Assembly: GCA_014268975.2 (NCBI GenBank)
Contig: CP077096.1
Span: forward strand, 1,758,501 to 1,822,500
Direction of reading: 5' to 3'
DNA length: 64,000 bases
Source: Pseudomonas wayambapalatensis
GTDB lineage: Bacteria; Pseudomonadota; Gammaproteobacteria; Pseudomonadales; Pseudomonadaceae
Shown: positions 1-9,106 of the stretch, piece by piece
Layout of the letters: each line of letters starts with the position of its first letter
How positions within the stretch are numbered: the first letter of the stretch is position 1
Program-made: the position numbers and the translations under genes
The notes under the pieces: model-generated
What the model was told of the DNA's origin: nothing
Seen by the model: only the letters and a program-made list of their open reading frames with translations
Databases searched by the model: none

Positions 1-1139
1 ATGCGTGTGTTTACTTCGTGGATGCTTCGCCAGCCGATAAACTGTCTCGTCCAGAAAATCACTACCCTGATATTGACTACCCCTACCCTGAATGGATTGT
101 TGAACATACTTTGCCATCGCAACTGCTGCTGCTGTTGCTGCCGAGGTTTTTTGCTTGGCTCTATACTCGAAGAATTCGCAAACATGCAGGTGAGGCGGTA
201 GCTTGCCTGGTGCTTAACGGTTTTTTTACGGCGTTGGCGCCCTACCTGGACAAGCACTTCAAGTTGGTCACCTTGTCGCATGGCGCGGACTTGGATGTTT
301 GGGCGAATACTGCGGGAGCAACGCAACTGGCTCAGGGGTTGCGTGGGCGGTCGTTGTTCAAGTATCTGCCTGGCAAGTTGTCGGCTTTGCTGATTCGTAA
401 GTTTGTTTCCATGCAATATCGTGGCTATTCACGCTCAGATGTGGTTGTGTATTTTCCAAGAGGCCTGAATGCTGCCGGAGATCGTATTGTCGAGCAGTTG
501 GTTCATGATGGGGTGCGCTATGTTCCACGGTATGATATCTCATTTGAACCGTTGAGGCATGAGGCACGATACTTCAAGGATGATAATGGGCCATTGACGA
601 TTTTTTCCGGCGTGCGCTTCTTGTTTGAAAGCTTTCCCGACGGCAACACTGAATACAGTAAGGGCAACGATATTATCATTGCCGGTTTGGCCGCATATTA
701 CAGAACCCATCAAGACCTCCGCATCCATTTTGTTGAAAAGGGGGAGGATGTCCAGCGCGCCAGGCAATTGTGCCGGGATTACGGTCTGGAACCTGCGATT
801 ACTTGGCACAAGGAGATGACATTGAAGGAAATGTTATCCCTGTATCGGGCGGCGGATGTGTGTTTTGACCAAGTCGGACCCAATTGGATTGGTGCCATTG
901 GTGGTTATGCGTTGTGGCTCGGGAAACCGTTGATTGCCAACGACAGCAAATTGGTTTCGACCGGGTTGTGGCCTGCCGATAATCCGGTGTGCTCGGCGTC
1001 TTCGGCAGATGAAGTTGCCGAATGGCTTAAGAGGCTGGAAGACCCGGCGCTACGTCGGTCAATCTCGGAGCGCTCAAAGGTTTTTGTGGAGGCGAACATG
1101 GGGCCGGCGCTCGCTGTCGACAGGATATTTTCGTCATGA
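1..1139 (+). CDS. Glycosyltransferase (GT-B fold), 5' end outside window
   Basis: The frame is open from base 3 and a natural-looking strand (VYFVDASP) precedes the first possible start (GTG at 18), so the gene most likely begins upstream of the window. The visible part is about 378 residues and ends with TGA at 1137-1139. The C-terminal half (AADVCFDQVGPNWIGAIGGY, then a GKPLIAND segment) resembles the donor-binding half of GT4-like glycosyltransferases, although a clean EX7E motif is not visible. It probably adds a sugar to the O-antigen repeat on the cytoplasmic face. It is followed by a polymerase candidate starting 20 bases downstream, so it looks like part of one operon. The exact substrate cannot be told. 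Base composition is visibly lower in GC than the housekeeping genes further right, as is usual for O-antigen loci. Confidence 0.75.
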   Translation, partial: ACVYFVDASPADKLSRPENHYPDIDYPYPEWIVEHTLPSQLLLLLLPRFFAWLYTRRIRKHAGEAVACLVLNGFFTALAPYLDKHFKLVTLSHGADLDVWANTAGATQLAQGLRGRSLFKYLPGKLSALLIRKFVSMQYRGYSRSDVVVYFPRGLNAAGDRIVEQLVHDGVRYVPRYDISFEPLRHEARYFKDDNGPLTIFSGVRFLFESFPDGNTEYSKGNDIIIAGLAAYYRTHQDLRIHFVEKGEDVQRARQLCRDYGLEPAITWHKEMTLKEMLSLYRAADVCFDQVGPNWIGAIGGYALWLGKPLIANDSKLVSTGLWPADNPVCSASSADEVAEWLKRLEDPALRRSISERSKVFVEANMGPALAVDRIFSS

Positions 1140-1158
1140 TGCTCTGTGGGAGAAGAGC

Positions 1159-2124
1159 ATGATGGGGCGTGTTTCTGTTTACCGGATGTTCATTTTTCTG
1201 GCGGCGTTCAGCTACGCCGTTGCGCTGTCGACCCTGCCATTGGATATTTTCAAGGACCGCCTTAATTATCTGGCGTACGTCGACAACGCATGGTTGTTGT
1301 TGTCGTATAACTGGGGGCGAGGGGCGCTCAGCTTCTTGTCCAATGAGCCGGTATGGCTACTGATCAACGGTGTGTTGGGTGATTTCTTTGACCGTGAGTC
1401 AGCACTCAGAATAGTTATCGGCATTCCGGCGTTTATCGTTTCCTTCCGGGTGCTGCGCTCGCGCCCGGAGAATGTGCTGTGGTTGCTGCTCTTCCTTTTG
1501 CTGCCCCAGGTCATAAAAAACCACATTATTCATCTGCGCCAGGGCTGTGCCATTGCGGTCTTTTTAATGGCGTGGTTCTCCCACAGGCGTTATGTGAAGT
1601 ATGCATTGTTCGCCTTGACCCCGTTTATCCACTCCTCGTTCTTCTTTGTGATGGCTATCTATAGCCTGTCTGGCGCGCTCGTCTACCTGCGTCTGGGGGC
1701 ATCTTTACGGACGATCGTTTACGCCGCCAGTGGTTTGTTTGTGGGGATGGGGTTGAGTGTCATCGGAGTCCTGCTTGAGGCTCGGCAAATTGGCGAGATG
1801 GCGGGCACCGGACTTGAGGTCAGCGGATTGGGATTTGTGTTCTGGCTGTTGATACTGCTTCTGTTCAAGCTGCAGGGGCGTGTGTTTTTGAGGGAAAATG
1901 CCTTCGCGGTCGGGTTTTTGATCTTTTATCTGGCAACCTACTTCCTGACGGTTTTCTCGGGGCGGATTTTCGAGAGTTGCCTGATGATCGTGTTGTTGGC
2001 GGGGCTGAATATGAGCAGGTCATGGCGACATGTGTTTGCCGCCATGGTTGTTGCCTATGGTGCCTTTGGCTATTTCATGAATGCCGGGTTGCCATGGTTT
2101 GGGTTCGCGGCGAATGTCCCCTGA
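1159..2124 (+). CDS. EpsG-family membrane protein, candidate O-antigen polymerase
   Basis: This 321-residue protein consists of many hydrophobic segments with short loops, starting with FIFLAAFSYAVALS and ending near a terminal AYGAFGYFM helix. The family look is EpsG/Wzy: an FKDRLNYLAYVDNA segment after the first helix, then the IHLRQGCAIAVFLMAWF and PFIHSSFFF segments typical of EpsG-like polymerases. It would join repeat units on the periplasmic side of the inner membrane. The start at ATG 1159 (or the adjacent ATG 1162) is chosen because GGGAGA lies at 1148-1153. The open frame continues upstream but overlaps the previous gene. A second, Wzy_C-type polymerase candidate lies at 17107-18312, so this locus has two. 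Function is inferred from fold and context only. Confidence 0.72.
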   Translation: MMGRVSVYRMFIFLAAFSYAVALSTLPLDIFKDRLNYLAYVDNAWLLLSYNWGRGALSFLSNEPVWLLINGVLGDFFDRESALRIVIGIPAFIVSFRVLRSRPENVLWLLLFLLLPQVIKNHIIHLRQGCAIAVFLMAWFSHRRYVKYALFALTPFIHSSFFFVMAIYSLSGALVYLRLGASLRTIVYAASGLFVGMGLSVIGVLLEARQIGEMAGTGLEVSGLGFVFWLLILLLFKLQGRVFLRENAFAVGFLIFYLATYFLTVFSGRIFESCLMIVLLAGLNMSRSWRHVFAAMVVAYGAFGYFMNAGLPWFGFAANVP

Positions 2125-2285
2125 TGATTTTGAACTGGCCGTTGAACCGCACGTCCTATGCTGGACCACGTGCCTCAAGGTTCGCAGTGGAGCAAGGTGA
2201 TAATTCATTCAGTGCGTTTGGCTATGTAGTGTAGTGTGCTGCTTAAAAGCGGGGCGGGATTTCGTTCGGTAGTGATGGGGAATTG

Positions 2286-3416
2286 ATGAGCCGAGTTTTA
2301 TTGATCGTCGTGAATGATGCTGGATTTTTCCTCTCGCACCGGCTGCCTGTTGCCGAGTCTGCGCGCAAGGAAGGTTTCCTCGTTCATGTCGCCACTCAGG
2401 AAGGCTGCGCAGTAGAGCGTTTGGTAGCCCTTGGTTTCAGCCATCATGCGCTTCCCCTGTCACGCAGCGGCAAGAGCCCGTTGGGCGAATTGAAAGCACT
2501 GTTGGCGATATGGAAGCTATGTTGGCGCCTGCGTCCGGATGTCCTGCACCTGGTTACCATCAAGCCTGTACTTTACGGCGGTATTGCCGCTCGTCTTTCG
2601 CCTGTCAAAGGAGTCTTGGCCGCCATATCCGGCCTTGGGTTCATCTTCATGGCCGAGGGGCGCAAGGCGGCGCTGTTGCGTAGTTTGGTTGCGTTTCTGT
2701 ATCGCGTGGCACTGGGTAAGCGGAACCTTCGGGCAGTGTTCCAGAATCCAGATGATCAGCGGGCGTTGACTGAGCTAGGCGCCATCACCGAACAGAAGAG
2801 CGTACGTATTCGCGGCTCGGGGGTAGACCTTTCGCAATATCAGTACCTTCCCGAAGCCCCCGGCATTCCGGTGGTCACACTCGCTGCGCGGTTGTTGCGC
2901 GACAAAGGCGTTCTTGAGTTTGTCGAAGCGGCCCGATTGCTGACTGAGCGGGGTATTCAAGCCCGCTTCCAACTGGTCGGTGATCCTGACCCTGGCAACC
3001 CTACCAGCATTCAGGAAGGCGATCTCGCTCATTGGCAGGAGCAAGGCATCGTACACTGCCTGGGTTACCAGAGCGATATCGCATCGGTATTCGCACAATC
3101 GCATATCGTGGTGCTCCCATCGTACCGGGAGGGCTTGCCGAAAGTGCTGGTCGAGGCTGCCGCCTGTGGCCGGGCTGTCGTCACAACTGATGTCCCAGGG
3201 TGTCGAGACGCTATCGAGGCCGATGTGACCGGACTGCTGGTGCCGGTGCGTGATAGCGAGCGCCTGGCCGAAGCAATCGAGCGCCTGTTGAATGACAAAG
3301 GGTTGCGCCAGCAGATGGGGGCGGCGGGAAGAGCGCTTGCAGAACGTGCCTTCGCCATCGAAAGCATCGTTGAGCAGCACCTGGAAATTTATCGCACCTT
3401 GGAGAAAAACGCTTGA
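2286..3416 (+). CDS. GT4-family glycosyltransferase
   Basis: This 376-residue GT-B glycosyltransferase has an N-terminal acceptor half (NDAGFFLSHRLPVAESA, typical of WbpT/WbjE-like Pseudomonas enzymes). Its donor half contains a clear EX7E motif at E282 and E290 (REGLPKVLVEAAACG). It should act at the cytoplasmic face, adding a hexose or N-acetylhexosamine to the lipid-linked O-unit. The start at ATG 2286 has GGGG just upstream (2277-2280); a TTG at 2283 is possible but less likely. It is separated from the previous gene by 161 bases with no recognisable gene. Its stop overlaps the start of the next gene by one base (TGATG), implying translational coupling. Substrate specificity cannot be read from the sequence. 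Confidence 0.85.
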   Translation: MSRVLLIVVNDAGFFLSHRLPVAESARKEGFLVHVATQEGCAVERLVALGFSHHALPLSRSGKSPLGELKALLAIWKLCWRLRPDVLHLVTIKPVLYGGIAARLSPVKGVLAAISGLGFIFMAEGRKAALLRSLVAFLYRVALGKRNLRAVFQNPDDQRALTELGAITEQKSVRIRGSGVDLSQYQYLPEAPGIPVVTLAARLLRDKGVLEFVEAARLLTERGIQARFQLVGDPDPGNPTSIQEGDLAHWQEQGIVHCLGYQSDIASVFAQSHIVVLPSYREGLPKVLVEAAACGRAVVTTDVPGCRDAIEADVTGLLVPVRDSERLAEAIERLLNDKGLRQQMGAAGRALAERAFAIESIVEQHLEIYRTLEKNA

Positions 3417-4387
3417 TGTTGCGAAAAGTGCTGGTTACCGGAGCCTCGGGTTTCGTCGGTTCTCGTGTGGTCGAGTATTTGCTGCTCGATCAGCGATTCG
3501 ATGTCCAGGCGGCTTTGCGTAACCTTCAGGCGCATGTACCTGAGGGAGCGACTGCAGTACGCATTGCGCCTTTGGAGGGTGATCATTGCGACATGGATCT
3601 GCAGGGGGTCGATACCGTCGTCCATTGTGCCGCTCGTGTCCACGTGATGAACGAGCAGTCGGCAGACCCGCTCGCTGCTTTTCGCAAGGTGAATGTCGAA
3701 GGTACTCTGGCCCTAGCCCGGCAGGCTGCAGCCGATGGCGTTCGGCGTTTTATCTTTATCAGTTCGATCAAGGTAAATGGTGAAGGTACCGATGGTCGCC
3801 AACCTTACAGCGCTGATGAAGCACCGCTGCCTCAGGATCCCTACGGCATTTCCAAACTGGAAGCCGAACAGGCACTTCATGCACTGGCGGCGCAAACTAC
3901 CATGGAAGTGGTCGTCATTCGTCCCGTGTTGGTTTATGGGCCAGGGGTGAAGGCGAATTTCCAGTCCATGATGAAATGGCTGCACAAAGGCGTTCCATTG
4001 CCGTTGGGTGGCATCCGCAACCAGCGGAGCATGGTGGCGCTGGATAATCTTGTGGATCTGATCAGGGTCTGCATCGATCATCCAAGCGCTGCAGGCGAAG
4101 TGTTTCTGGCCAGCGATGGTGAGGATCTATCCACTCCCGATCTGCTGCGGCGCACCGCTCGAGCTCTGCAAGTCAAGGCCAGGCTATTGCCAGTTCCTGC
4201 CTCCTGGCTGACAACGGCTGCGCGAATCATCGGCCGCCCAGCGATGGCCGCGCGTTTATGTGGCTCGCTACAGGTCGATATTGGCAAGACACGGCGCCTG
4301 CTTGACTGGACGCCACCTGTAAGTGTCGACCAAGCATTGGGCACAACTGCCCGTCACTATCTGGACCTGGAACGTTCGAACGCATGA
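3416..4387 (+). CDS. NAD-dependent epimerase/reductase (WbpV-like extended SDR)
   Basis: This 323-residue extended short-chain dehydrogenase has an N-terminal Rossmann motif TGASGFVGS, a FISSIKV strand carrying the catalytic Ser, and YGISK (Y143, K147). It is placed directly before wbpL and wbpM. In the P. aeruginosa O6/O10 type clusters this position is held by WbpV, which reduces the 4-keto sugar made by WbpM to give UDP-QuiNAc. By that analogy the likely role is to supply the sugar that WbpL transfers first. A plain 4-epimerase function remains possible. The start is ATG 3416, one base into the preceding stop codon. The end overlaps wbpL by four bases (ATGA). Substrate assignment is inference from context. 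Confidence 0.8.
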   Translation: MLRKVLVTGASGFVGSRVVEYLLLDQRFDVQAALRNLQAHVPEGATAVRIAPLEGDHCDMDLQGVDTVVHCAARVHVMNEQSADPLAAFRKVNVEGTLALARQAAADGVRRFIFISSIKVNGEGTDGRQPYSADEAPLPQDPYGISKLEAEQALHALAAQTTMEVVVIRPVLVYGPGVKANFQSMMKWLHKGVPLPLGGIRNQRSMVALDNLVDLIRVCIDHPSAAGEVFLASDGEDLSTPDLLRRTARALQVKARLLPVPASWLTTAARIIGRPAMAARLCGSLQVDIGKTRRLLDWTPPVSVDQALGTTARHYLDLERSNA

Positions 4388-5400
4388 CTCTCTGGCTGTT
4401 TCTCCCGTTACTACTCCTGTTGGCCTGGTTGTTGACCGGATGGCTGCGCCGCTATGCCTTGGCCCGCAGCATCATTGATGTGCCCAACGCCAGGAGTTCG
4501 CATACCGTCCCTACTCCGCGTGGCGGTGGGGTCGCCATCGTTGTGTCGTTCCTGGTAATGGTGCCTGTGCTCGCCAGTCAGGCGCTGCTGGACTGGAGCG
4601 TCGCCTGGGCATTGCTTGGGGCCGGCACGGGTATCGCCATACTGGGCTTTCTCGACGACCATGGTCATATCGCCGCCCGCTGGCGCCTGCTCGGACACTT
4701 CGGCGCTTCGGCCTGGGTACTGTTCTGTCTCGGCGGGTTACCGCCTCAGGAGGTCTTCGGGCACACCCTCGAACTCGGCTGGATTGGTCACTTGCTGGCG
4801 TTGTTCTATCTGGTCTGGCTACTGAATCTCTACAATTTCATGGACGGGATCGACGGCCTGGCAAGCATCGAGGCTATTTGCGTCTGCCTGGGCGGAGCTT
4901 TGCTATATGTATTCGCAGGGCATCCTGTTCAGGTGTGGGGCTGTATTGCTCTGGCATGCGCGGTGGCAGGTTTCCTGATCTGGAATTTCCCCCCGGCCCG
5001 GATTTTCATGGGGGATGCGGGCAGCGGTTTTCTTGGCATCGCCTTGGGCATCCTGTCCCTGCAGGCTGCCTGGAGCGACGCTGCGCTGTTTGCCGGGTGG
5101 TTGATCCTGTTGGGCGTCTTCATCGTCGATGCTACCACTACGTTGATTCGCCGGCTGTTGCGTGGCGAGAAGGTCTATGAGGCTCACCGTAGCCATGCCT
5201 ACCAGTTTGCATCCCGTCAGTTCGGACGACATCTGCCAGTGACCTTGGCGGCACTGGTGATCAATTTGGTGTGGCTGCTGCCGTTGGCGGTCGCGGTGAC
5301 GCTGGGCTGGCTCGATGCTGGTGTCGGTGTATCGATCGCATATGCGCCGTTGGTGGTGCTTGCATTCACGTTCAATGCCGGTCAGCCGGAGAACCGTTGA
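4384..5400 (+). CDS. wbpL: WbpL, undecaprenyl-phosphate HexNAc-1-phosphate transferase
   Basis: This 338-residue polytopic membrane protein of the MraY/WecA superfamily has about ten hydrophobic segments. Diagnostic motifs are N151-FMDGIDGLA (Mg/UDP-sugar site), RIFMGDAGSGFLG, and the basic cytoplasmic loop LIRRLLRGEKVYEAHRSHAY. It transfers a GlcNAc-type sugar 1-phosphate from UDP onto undecaprenyl phosphate, so it initiates O-antigen repeat synthesis. In P. aeruginosa WbpL starts both the O-specific and common antigens. It overlaps the upstream epimerase by four bases and lies 86 bases before wbpM. A second initiating enzyme of the unrelated WcaJ/WbaP type is encoded at 21625-23010, which suggests two assembly lines in this region. 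Confidence 0.93.
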   Translation: MTLWLFLPLLLLLAWLLTGWLRRYALARSIIDVPNARSSHTVPTPRGGGVAIVVSFLVMVPVLASQALLDWSVAWALLGAGTGIAILGFLDDHGHIAARWRLLGHFGASAWVLFCLGGLPPQEVFGHTLELGWIGHLLALFYLVWLLNLYNFMDGIDGLASIEAICVCLGGALLYVFAGHPVQVWGCIALACAVAGFLIWNFPPARIFMGDAGSGFLGIALGILSLQAAWSDAALFAGWLILLGVFIVDATTTLIRRLLRGEKVYEAHRSHAYQFASRQFGRHLPVTLAALVINLVWLLPLAVAVTLGWLDAGVGVSIAYAPLVVLAFTFNAGQPENR

Positions 5401-5486
5401 TCGAGTGTCACTTCCGGTGTGGAACATTCAGAAAATAATGTAACGGCGCTGCTTTCATGTGCAGAAGCGCAGGACAAAGAGTGGAT

Positions 5487-7481
5487 ATGGATAGATTGAG
5501 AAAACGCATGCTCGCGCTGCCGCGCCGTTACAAGCGCGCGCTGCAGGTTGTGACCGATCTCGTGTTGGTCTGGCTGGCACTCTGGATGGCATTCGTAGTG
5601 CGGATCGGCTTCGACGAAATGAACAATCCGCTGGGTGGGCACCTGTGGTTGTTCGCATCGGCGTCGGTGATCGCGATTCCAATTTTCATTCGCTTCGGTA
5701 TGTACCGCGCGGTCATGAGGTACTTCGGTAACGACGCGCTGATCACTATTTTCAAGGCGGTCAGCCTTTCGGCGTTGATACTTGCGCTCGTGGTGTACTG
5801 GTACAGCAACCATCAGACTGTTGTGCCGCGTTCGATCATCTTTAACTATTGGTGGTTGAGCCTGGTGATGATTGGCGGGCTGCGCTTGCTGATGCGTCAG
5901 TATTTCCTGGGCGACTGGTATGCCGCCAAGCAGCATGTCCCGTTTACCAGTCGCGACAACGGCTTGCCCAAGGTGGCTATTTATGGAGCAGGGGCTGCGG
6001 GCAATCAATTGCTGGCGGCTTTGCGCATGGGCCGGGCGATGCACCCCGTAGCCTTTATCGATGATGATGAATCGATCGCAGACCGGGCTATTTCTGGTCT
6101 TCAGGTGTTCCGCAGTACTGATATACAGCGCATGCTCGACCTCACGGGGGCCGAAGAGGTGCTTCTTGCGATTCCTTCGGCCACCCGGGCTCGGCGCCGC
6201 GAGGTTCTGGGGCAACTGGAAAAGTTTCCGCTGCACGTGCGAAGTGTGCCCAGCGTTATGGACCTGGCCAGTGGACGGGTAAAGGTGGACGATATCCAGG
6301 AAGTGGATATTGCCGATCTTCTCGGGCGCGATGCTGTCCCGGCGCAAGCCGACCTGCTGGCGCATTGCATCACTGGGAAAGTTGTCATGGTCACTGGGGC
6401 AGGAGGCTCGATCGGTTCGGAGTTGTGCCGACAGATCCTCATGCTTCAGCCGCGCGCACTGTTGCTGTTCGAACACAGCGAATTCAACCTGTACAACATC
6501 CATGGCGAACTTGAGCAGCGTATCTGTCGGGAAGCGCTGTCGGTGCGCCTGGTGCCGTTTCTCGGCTCGATTCGTAACCAGAAACACTTGTACGATACCA
6601 TGAGCATCTGGCGCGTCGATACGGTTTACCACGCCGCTGCCTACAAGCACGTGCCGATGGTGGAGCACAATATCGCCGAGGGCGTAATCAATAATGTCAT
6701 CGGGACATTGAATACCGCGCAGGCGGCGCTGCAAGCGAATGTGGCCAACTTTGTGCTGATTTCCACTGACAAGGCCGTACGTCCTACCAATGTCATGGGC
6801 AGCACCAAGCGTCTGGCCGAGCTGGTGTTGCAGGCGTTGAGCCAGGAAGTCGCACCGGTATTGTTCGCCGATTCAGGCAACGTCGCCCGGGTGAACAAGA
6901 CGCGCTTCACCATGGTGCGCTTCGGTAATGTGTTGGGGTCGTCGGGGTCGGTGATTCCGTTGTTCCACAAGCAAATCAAGGGCGGTGGGCCGTTGACGGT
7001 CACCCACCCGAAGATCACCCGCTATTTCATGACCATTCCGGAAGCGGCTCAATTAGTGATTCAAGCCGGCTCGATGGGCCAGGGTGGGGACGTGTTCGTT
7101 CTTGACATGGGCGAGCCCGTCAAGATTGCCGCACTCGCCGAGAAGATGATCCATCTCTCGGGGCTGAGCGTGCGTTCTGACAAGAATCCTCATGGAGACA
7201 TTGCGATTGAGTTCACAGGCTTGCGCCCTGGTGAGAAGCTCTATGAGGAGCTGTTGATCGGCGATAACGTTTCTCCGACTGATCACCCCATGATCATGAC
7301 GGCGAATGAAGATTGTCTTGCATGGGAGCCGCTGAAGGAGAGCCTGAGCTTGTTGGTAAAGGCCGTGGCTGACGAGGATTTCAACCATGTTCGCCAACTG
7401 CTGCGTGAGTTGGTTAGCGGCTACAGCCCGGAAGGCGAGATTGTCGATTGGGTCTACCTGAAACGTCGGCAGGATATCTGA
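5487..7481 (+). CDS. wbpM: WbpM, UDP-GlcNAc C4,C6-dehydratase (membrane)
   Basis: This 664-residue protein is practically the length of P. aeruginosa WbpM (665). The N-terminal ~130 residues hold four hydrophobic segments. Two Rossmann domains follow: a CoA-binding-like one (VAIYGAGAAGNQL) and the catalytic one (VMVTGAGGSIGSE). The catalytic triad is of the known WbpM/FlaA1 variant type Ser-Met-Lys, seen here as STDKAVRPTNVMGSTK, instead of Ser-Tyr-Lys. It converts UDP-GlcNAc to the 4-keto-6-deoxy sugar needed for QuiNAc/FucNAc-type O-antigen residues. The start at ATG 5487 is preferred over an upstream ATG at 5457 because of family length and the AGAGTGG just upstream. It is the last gene of the left module; a hairpin follows at 7488-7505. 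Confidence 0.95.
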   Translation: MDRLRKRMLALPRRYKRALQVVTDLVLVWLALWMAFVVRIGFDEMNNPLGGHLWLFASASVIAIPIFIRFGMYRAVMRYFGNDALITIFKAVSLSALILALVVYWYSNHQTVVPRSIIFNYWWLSLVMIGGLRLLMRQYFLGDWYAAKQHVPFTSRDNGLPKVAIYGAGAAGNQLLAALRMGRAMHPVAFIDDDESIADRAISGLQVFRSTDIQRMLDLTGAEEVLLAIPSATRARRREVLGQLEKFPLHVRSVPSVMDLASGRVKVDDIQEVDIADLLGRDAVPAQADLLAHCITGKVVMVTGAGGSIGSELCRQILMLQPRALLLFEHSEFNLYNIHGELEQRICREALSVRLVPFLGSIRNQKHLYDTMSIWRVDTVYHAAAYKHVPMVEHNIAEGVINNVIGTLNTAQAALQANVANFVLISTDKAVRPTNVMGSTKRLAELVLQALSQEVAPVLFADSGNVARVNKTRFTMVRFGNVLGSSGSVIPLFHKQIKGGGPLTVTHPKITRYFMTIPEAAQLVIQAGSMGQGGDVFVLDMGEPVKIAALAEKMIHLSGLSVRSDKNPHGDIAIEFTGLRPGEKLYEELLIGDNVSPTDHPMIMTANEDCLAWEPLKESLSLLVKAVADEDFNHVRQLLRELVSGYSPEGEIVDWVYLKRRQDI

Positions 7482-7801
7482 GCACAAGGCACGCAATGGC
7501 GTGCCATGCTGCATTCATCCATGCCTGATGGTGAGCGTAGCTGCGCGAGGGCGCTCCTTTGACATTCTTGAGACGTTTCCATTCTGAATTTTTGTAGCGC
7601 TTGTCTGGTTTTTGTAACGAAAATTTCACCTTTCTCTTCGCATGACGCCACAGATGATGGCACAATCACCCGATTCATCGCCTGATGACAGGGACGTTCC
7701 TCCGATATAGAACCGGTACGCCGAGAGCAAATCTCGCGTGGTTCTTGATTCTGTGCTCCTGAACCATCAGCAGCCCAAAATCCGGATTGTCAGGAATCGT
7801 T
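7482..7801. other. Non-coding gap between wbpM and wzz
   Basis: No supported gene lies in this 320-base gap. It begins with a 7-bp hairpin (7488-7505) and then becomes AT-rich (about 7575-7660, e.g. ctgaatttttgtagc and gtttttgtaacgaaaattt). A TTGACA hexamer lies at 7559-7564 but no convincing -10 hexamer follows it at normal spacing. The position between two polysaccharide modules makes it the likely promoter region for wzz and the downstream pse genes. Confidence 0.5.
7488..7505 (+). terminator. Hairpin after wbpM, possible terminator
   Basis: The sequence is a perfect 7-bp stem, ggcacgc paired with gcgtgcc, around an AATG loop, six bases after the wbpM stop codon. It lacks a run of T, so it is either a weak terminator, a processing/stability hairpin, or a marker of the end of the left module. 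Confidence 0.45.
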
Positions 7802-9079
7802 GTGACCAGCATTACCCAAGCCCCCCGTAGAGCCGAAAGCACCGATATCGATCTGATTGAGATGTTCCGCTTCGTCTGCAAGCAGAGCTTCATGATCGGG
7901 GGGGTGTCCCTGGCCTTTGGTCTGGCAGGACTTGCCTATGCCCTGCTCACCACGCCTGAGTACCGGGTCAGTACTTCATTGCGGCCAGCTGCGATCAACG
8001 AACTGGATGCGCTCAATCGTACCCAAATCTATGAGCTGCCGACGGATAAAGCGCTGATTCGCGTCGGTGCCGCCCTGGACTCCTATGACGTCAGATTGGG
8101 CTATTTTCTTGCCAATCCCGATCTTTTCGGGCCTTTCCTTCACGGTGGGCAGACGCAGGAGCAGGCCTTTGAAGAGTTCAATCAGGGCTCGCTCAACCTT
8201 GTGCTTCCGGATGCTCGGAAGAAGCTCGATTTGTTGAGCGCCTATATCGGCCTGGAAATGACGTACGCCAAGGGTGTCCAGGGCGCTGAAATTCTCAACG
8301 GCTTCGTCAAATATGCGATCGATCATGAGCGCGAGGAAATTGCGGCCGACCTCAAGGTCATCGTCAGCAACAGCCTGAAAGAATTGCATGAAAAATTGAA
8401 CGCCTCGCGAGCCGCCTATCACGCCAACAAAGAATCCCTGATTGCCGAACTGCTCGAGAAGGATGGCCTCAAGCAGGCACAATTGGTGGACGAACTGAAG
8501 GCTTTACGCGGACAGCTCAAGGCTCGTCGTGCCGATCGGATCGCTCAATTGGATGAGGCGATCAGCATTGCACGCTCCCTGGGTTTGAAAAAGCCATCTA
8601 CTCCGTCTTCGATGGCGGACGCGAGCGAGTCAGGCAGCAATATCATCCGCACTGAAGTCAGCAATCGTGAGGTGCCACTCTACTTCATGGGCACTGATGC
8701 GTTGGAGGCAGAACGCAGTGTTCTGCGCCAACGCACGTCCGATGACTTTACCGATCCCCGCGTGGCGCAGATAGGCAGGGAGCTGCAACTGCTGAAGAAC
8801 AACCGCACGGTCGAGGCGCTCAAGGCGCGGGAAAATGAGGATGTCTTCCTCAAGGATATCCATGAACTCCGTGCCGAAATCAATCGCCTGAACAAGCTCG
8901 ATCTGAATGTAGAACGGTTGAATCTTGTCAGTATCGATCAGTTGGCGTCTGAGCCTCGAAAGCCGGTCTGGCCCAAGAAGTCGTTGCTGGTGTTGTCGGG
9001 GCTTGTCCTGGGTGGAGTTATCGGGGTTGCGCTAGCGCTGGCGCGATTTTTTGTCCGTCGCCGCCAAGGTGTTCGCTGA
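7802..9079 (+). CDS. wzz: Wzz, polysaccharide chain-length determinant
   Basis: This 425-residue inner-membrane co-polymerase has the classic Wzz layout. A first transmembrane segment (about residues 32-52) is followed by the conserved TTPEYRVSTSLRPA segment, a large periplasmic region rich in predicted coiled coil (residues ~170-370), and a Pro-rich second transmembrane segment near the C-terminus starting PVWPKKS. It controls the modal length of Wzy-polymerised chains. At 425 residues it is longer than the usual ~330-350, like the FepE/long-chain type. The start is GTG at 7802, with AGGAA at 7791-7795; the TTG at 7787 is upstream of that site. It opens the right-hand module and is followed 27 bases later by the flippase gene. 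Confidence 0.88.
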   Translation: MTSITQAPRRAESTDIDLIEMFRFVCKQSFMIGGVSLAFGLAGLAYALLTTPEYRVSTSLRPAAINELDALNRTQIYELPTDKALIRVGAALDSYDVRLGYFLANPDLFGPFLHGGQTQEQAFEEFNQGSLNLVLPDARKKLDLLSAYIGLEMTYAKGVQGAEILNGFVKYAIDHEREEIAADLKVIVSNSLKELHEKLNASRAAYHANKESLIAELLEKDGLKQAQLVDELKALRGQLKARRADRIAQLDEAISIARSLGLKKPSTPSSMADASESGSNIIRTEVSNREVPLYFMGTDALEAERSVLRQRTSDDFTDPRVAQIGRELQLLKNNRTVEALKARENEDVFLKDIHELRAEINRLNKLDLNVERLNLVSIDQLASEPRKPVWPKKSLLVLSGLVLGGVIGVALALARFFVRRRQGVR

Positions 9080-9106
9080 GGGGCGTGAGTCTCAAGCACT
9101 GCAGAT

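Noticed and set aside
121..142. CTG-rich run at the left edge as a repeat tract
   Set aside because: It encodes a Leu-rich stretch (QLLLLLLP) in the first glycosyltransferase and is not a simple repeat of any length.
5382..6734. 450-residue minus-strand frame opposite wbpM
   Set aside because: Antisense shadow of wbpM; its product is His/Gln/Arg-rich without any recognised pattern.
7559..7587. TTGACA as the -35 of a wzz promoter
   Set aside because: No -10-like hexamer at 16-18 bases; the match is kept only as a note on the intergenic gap.
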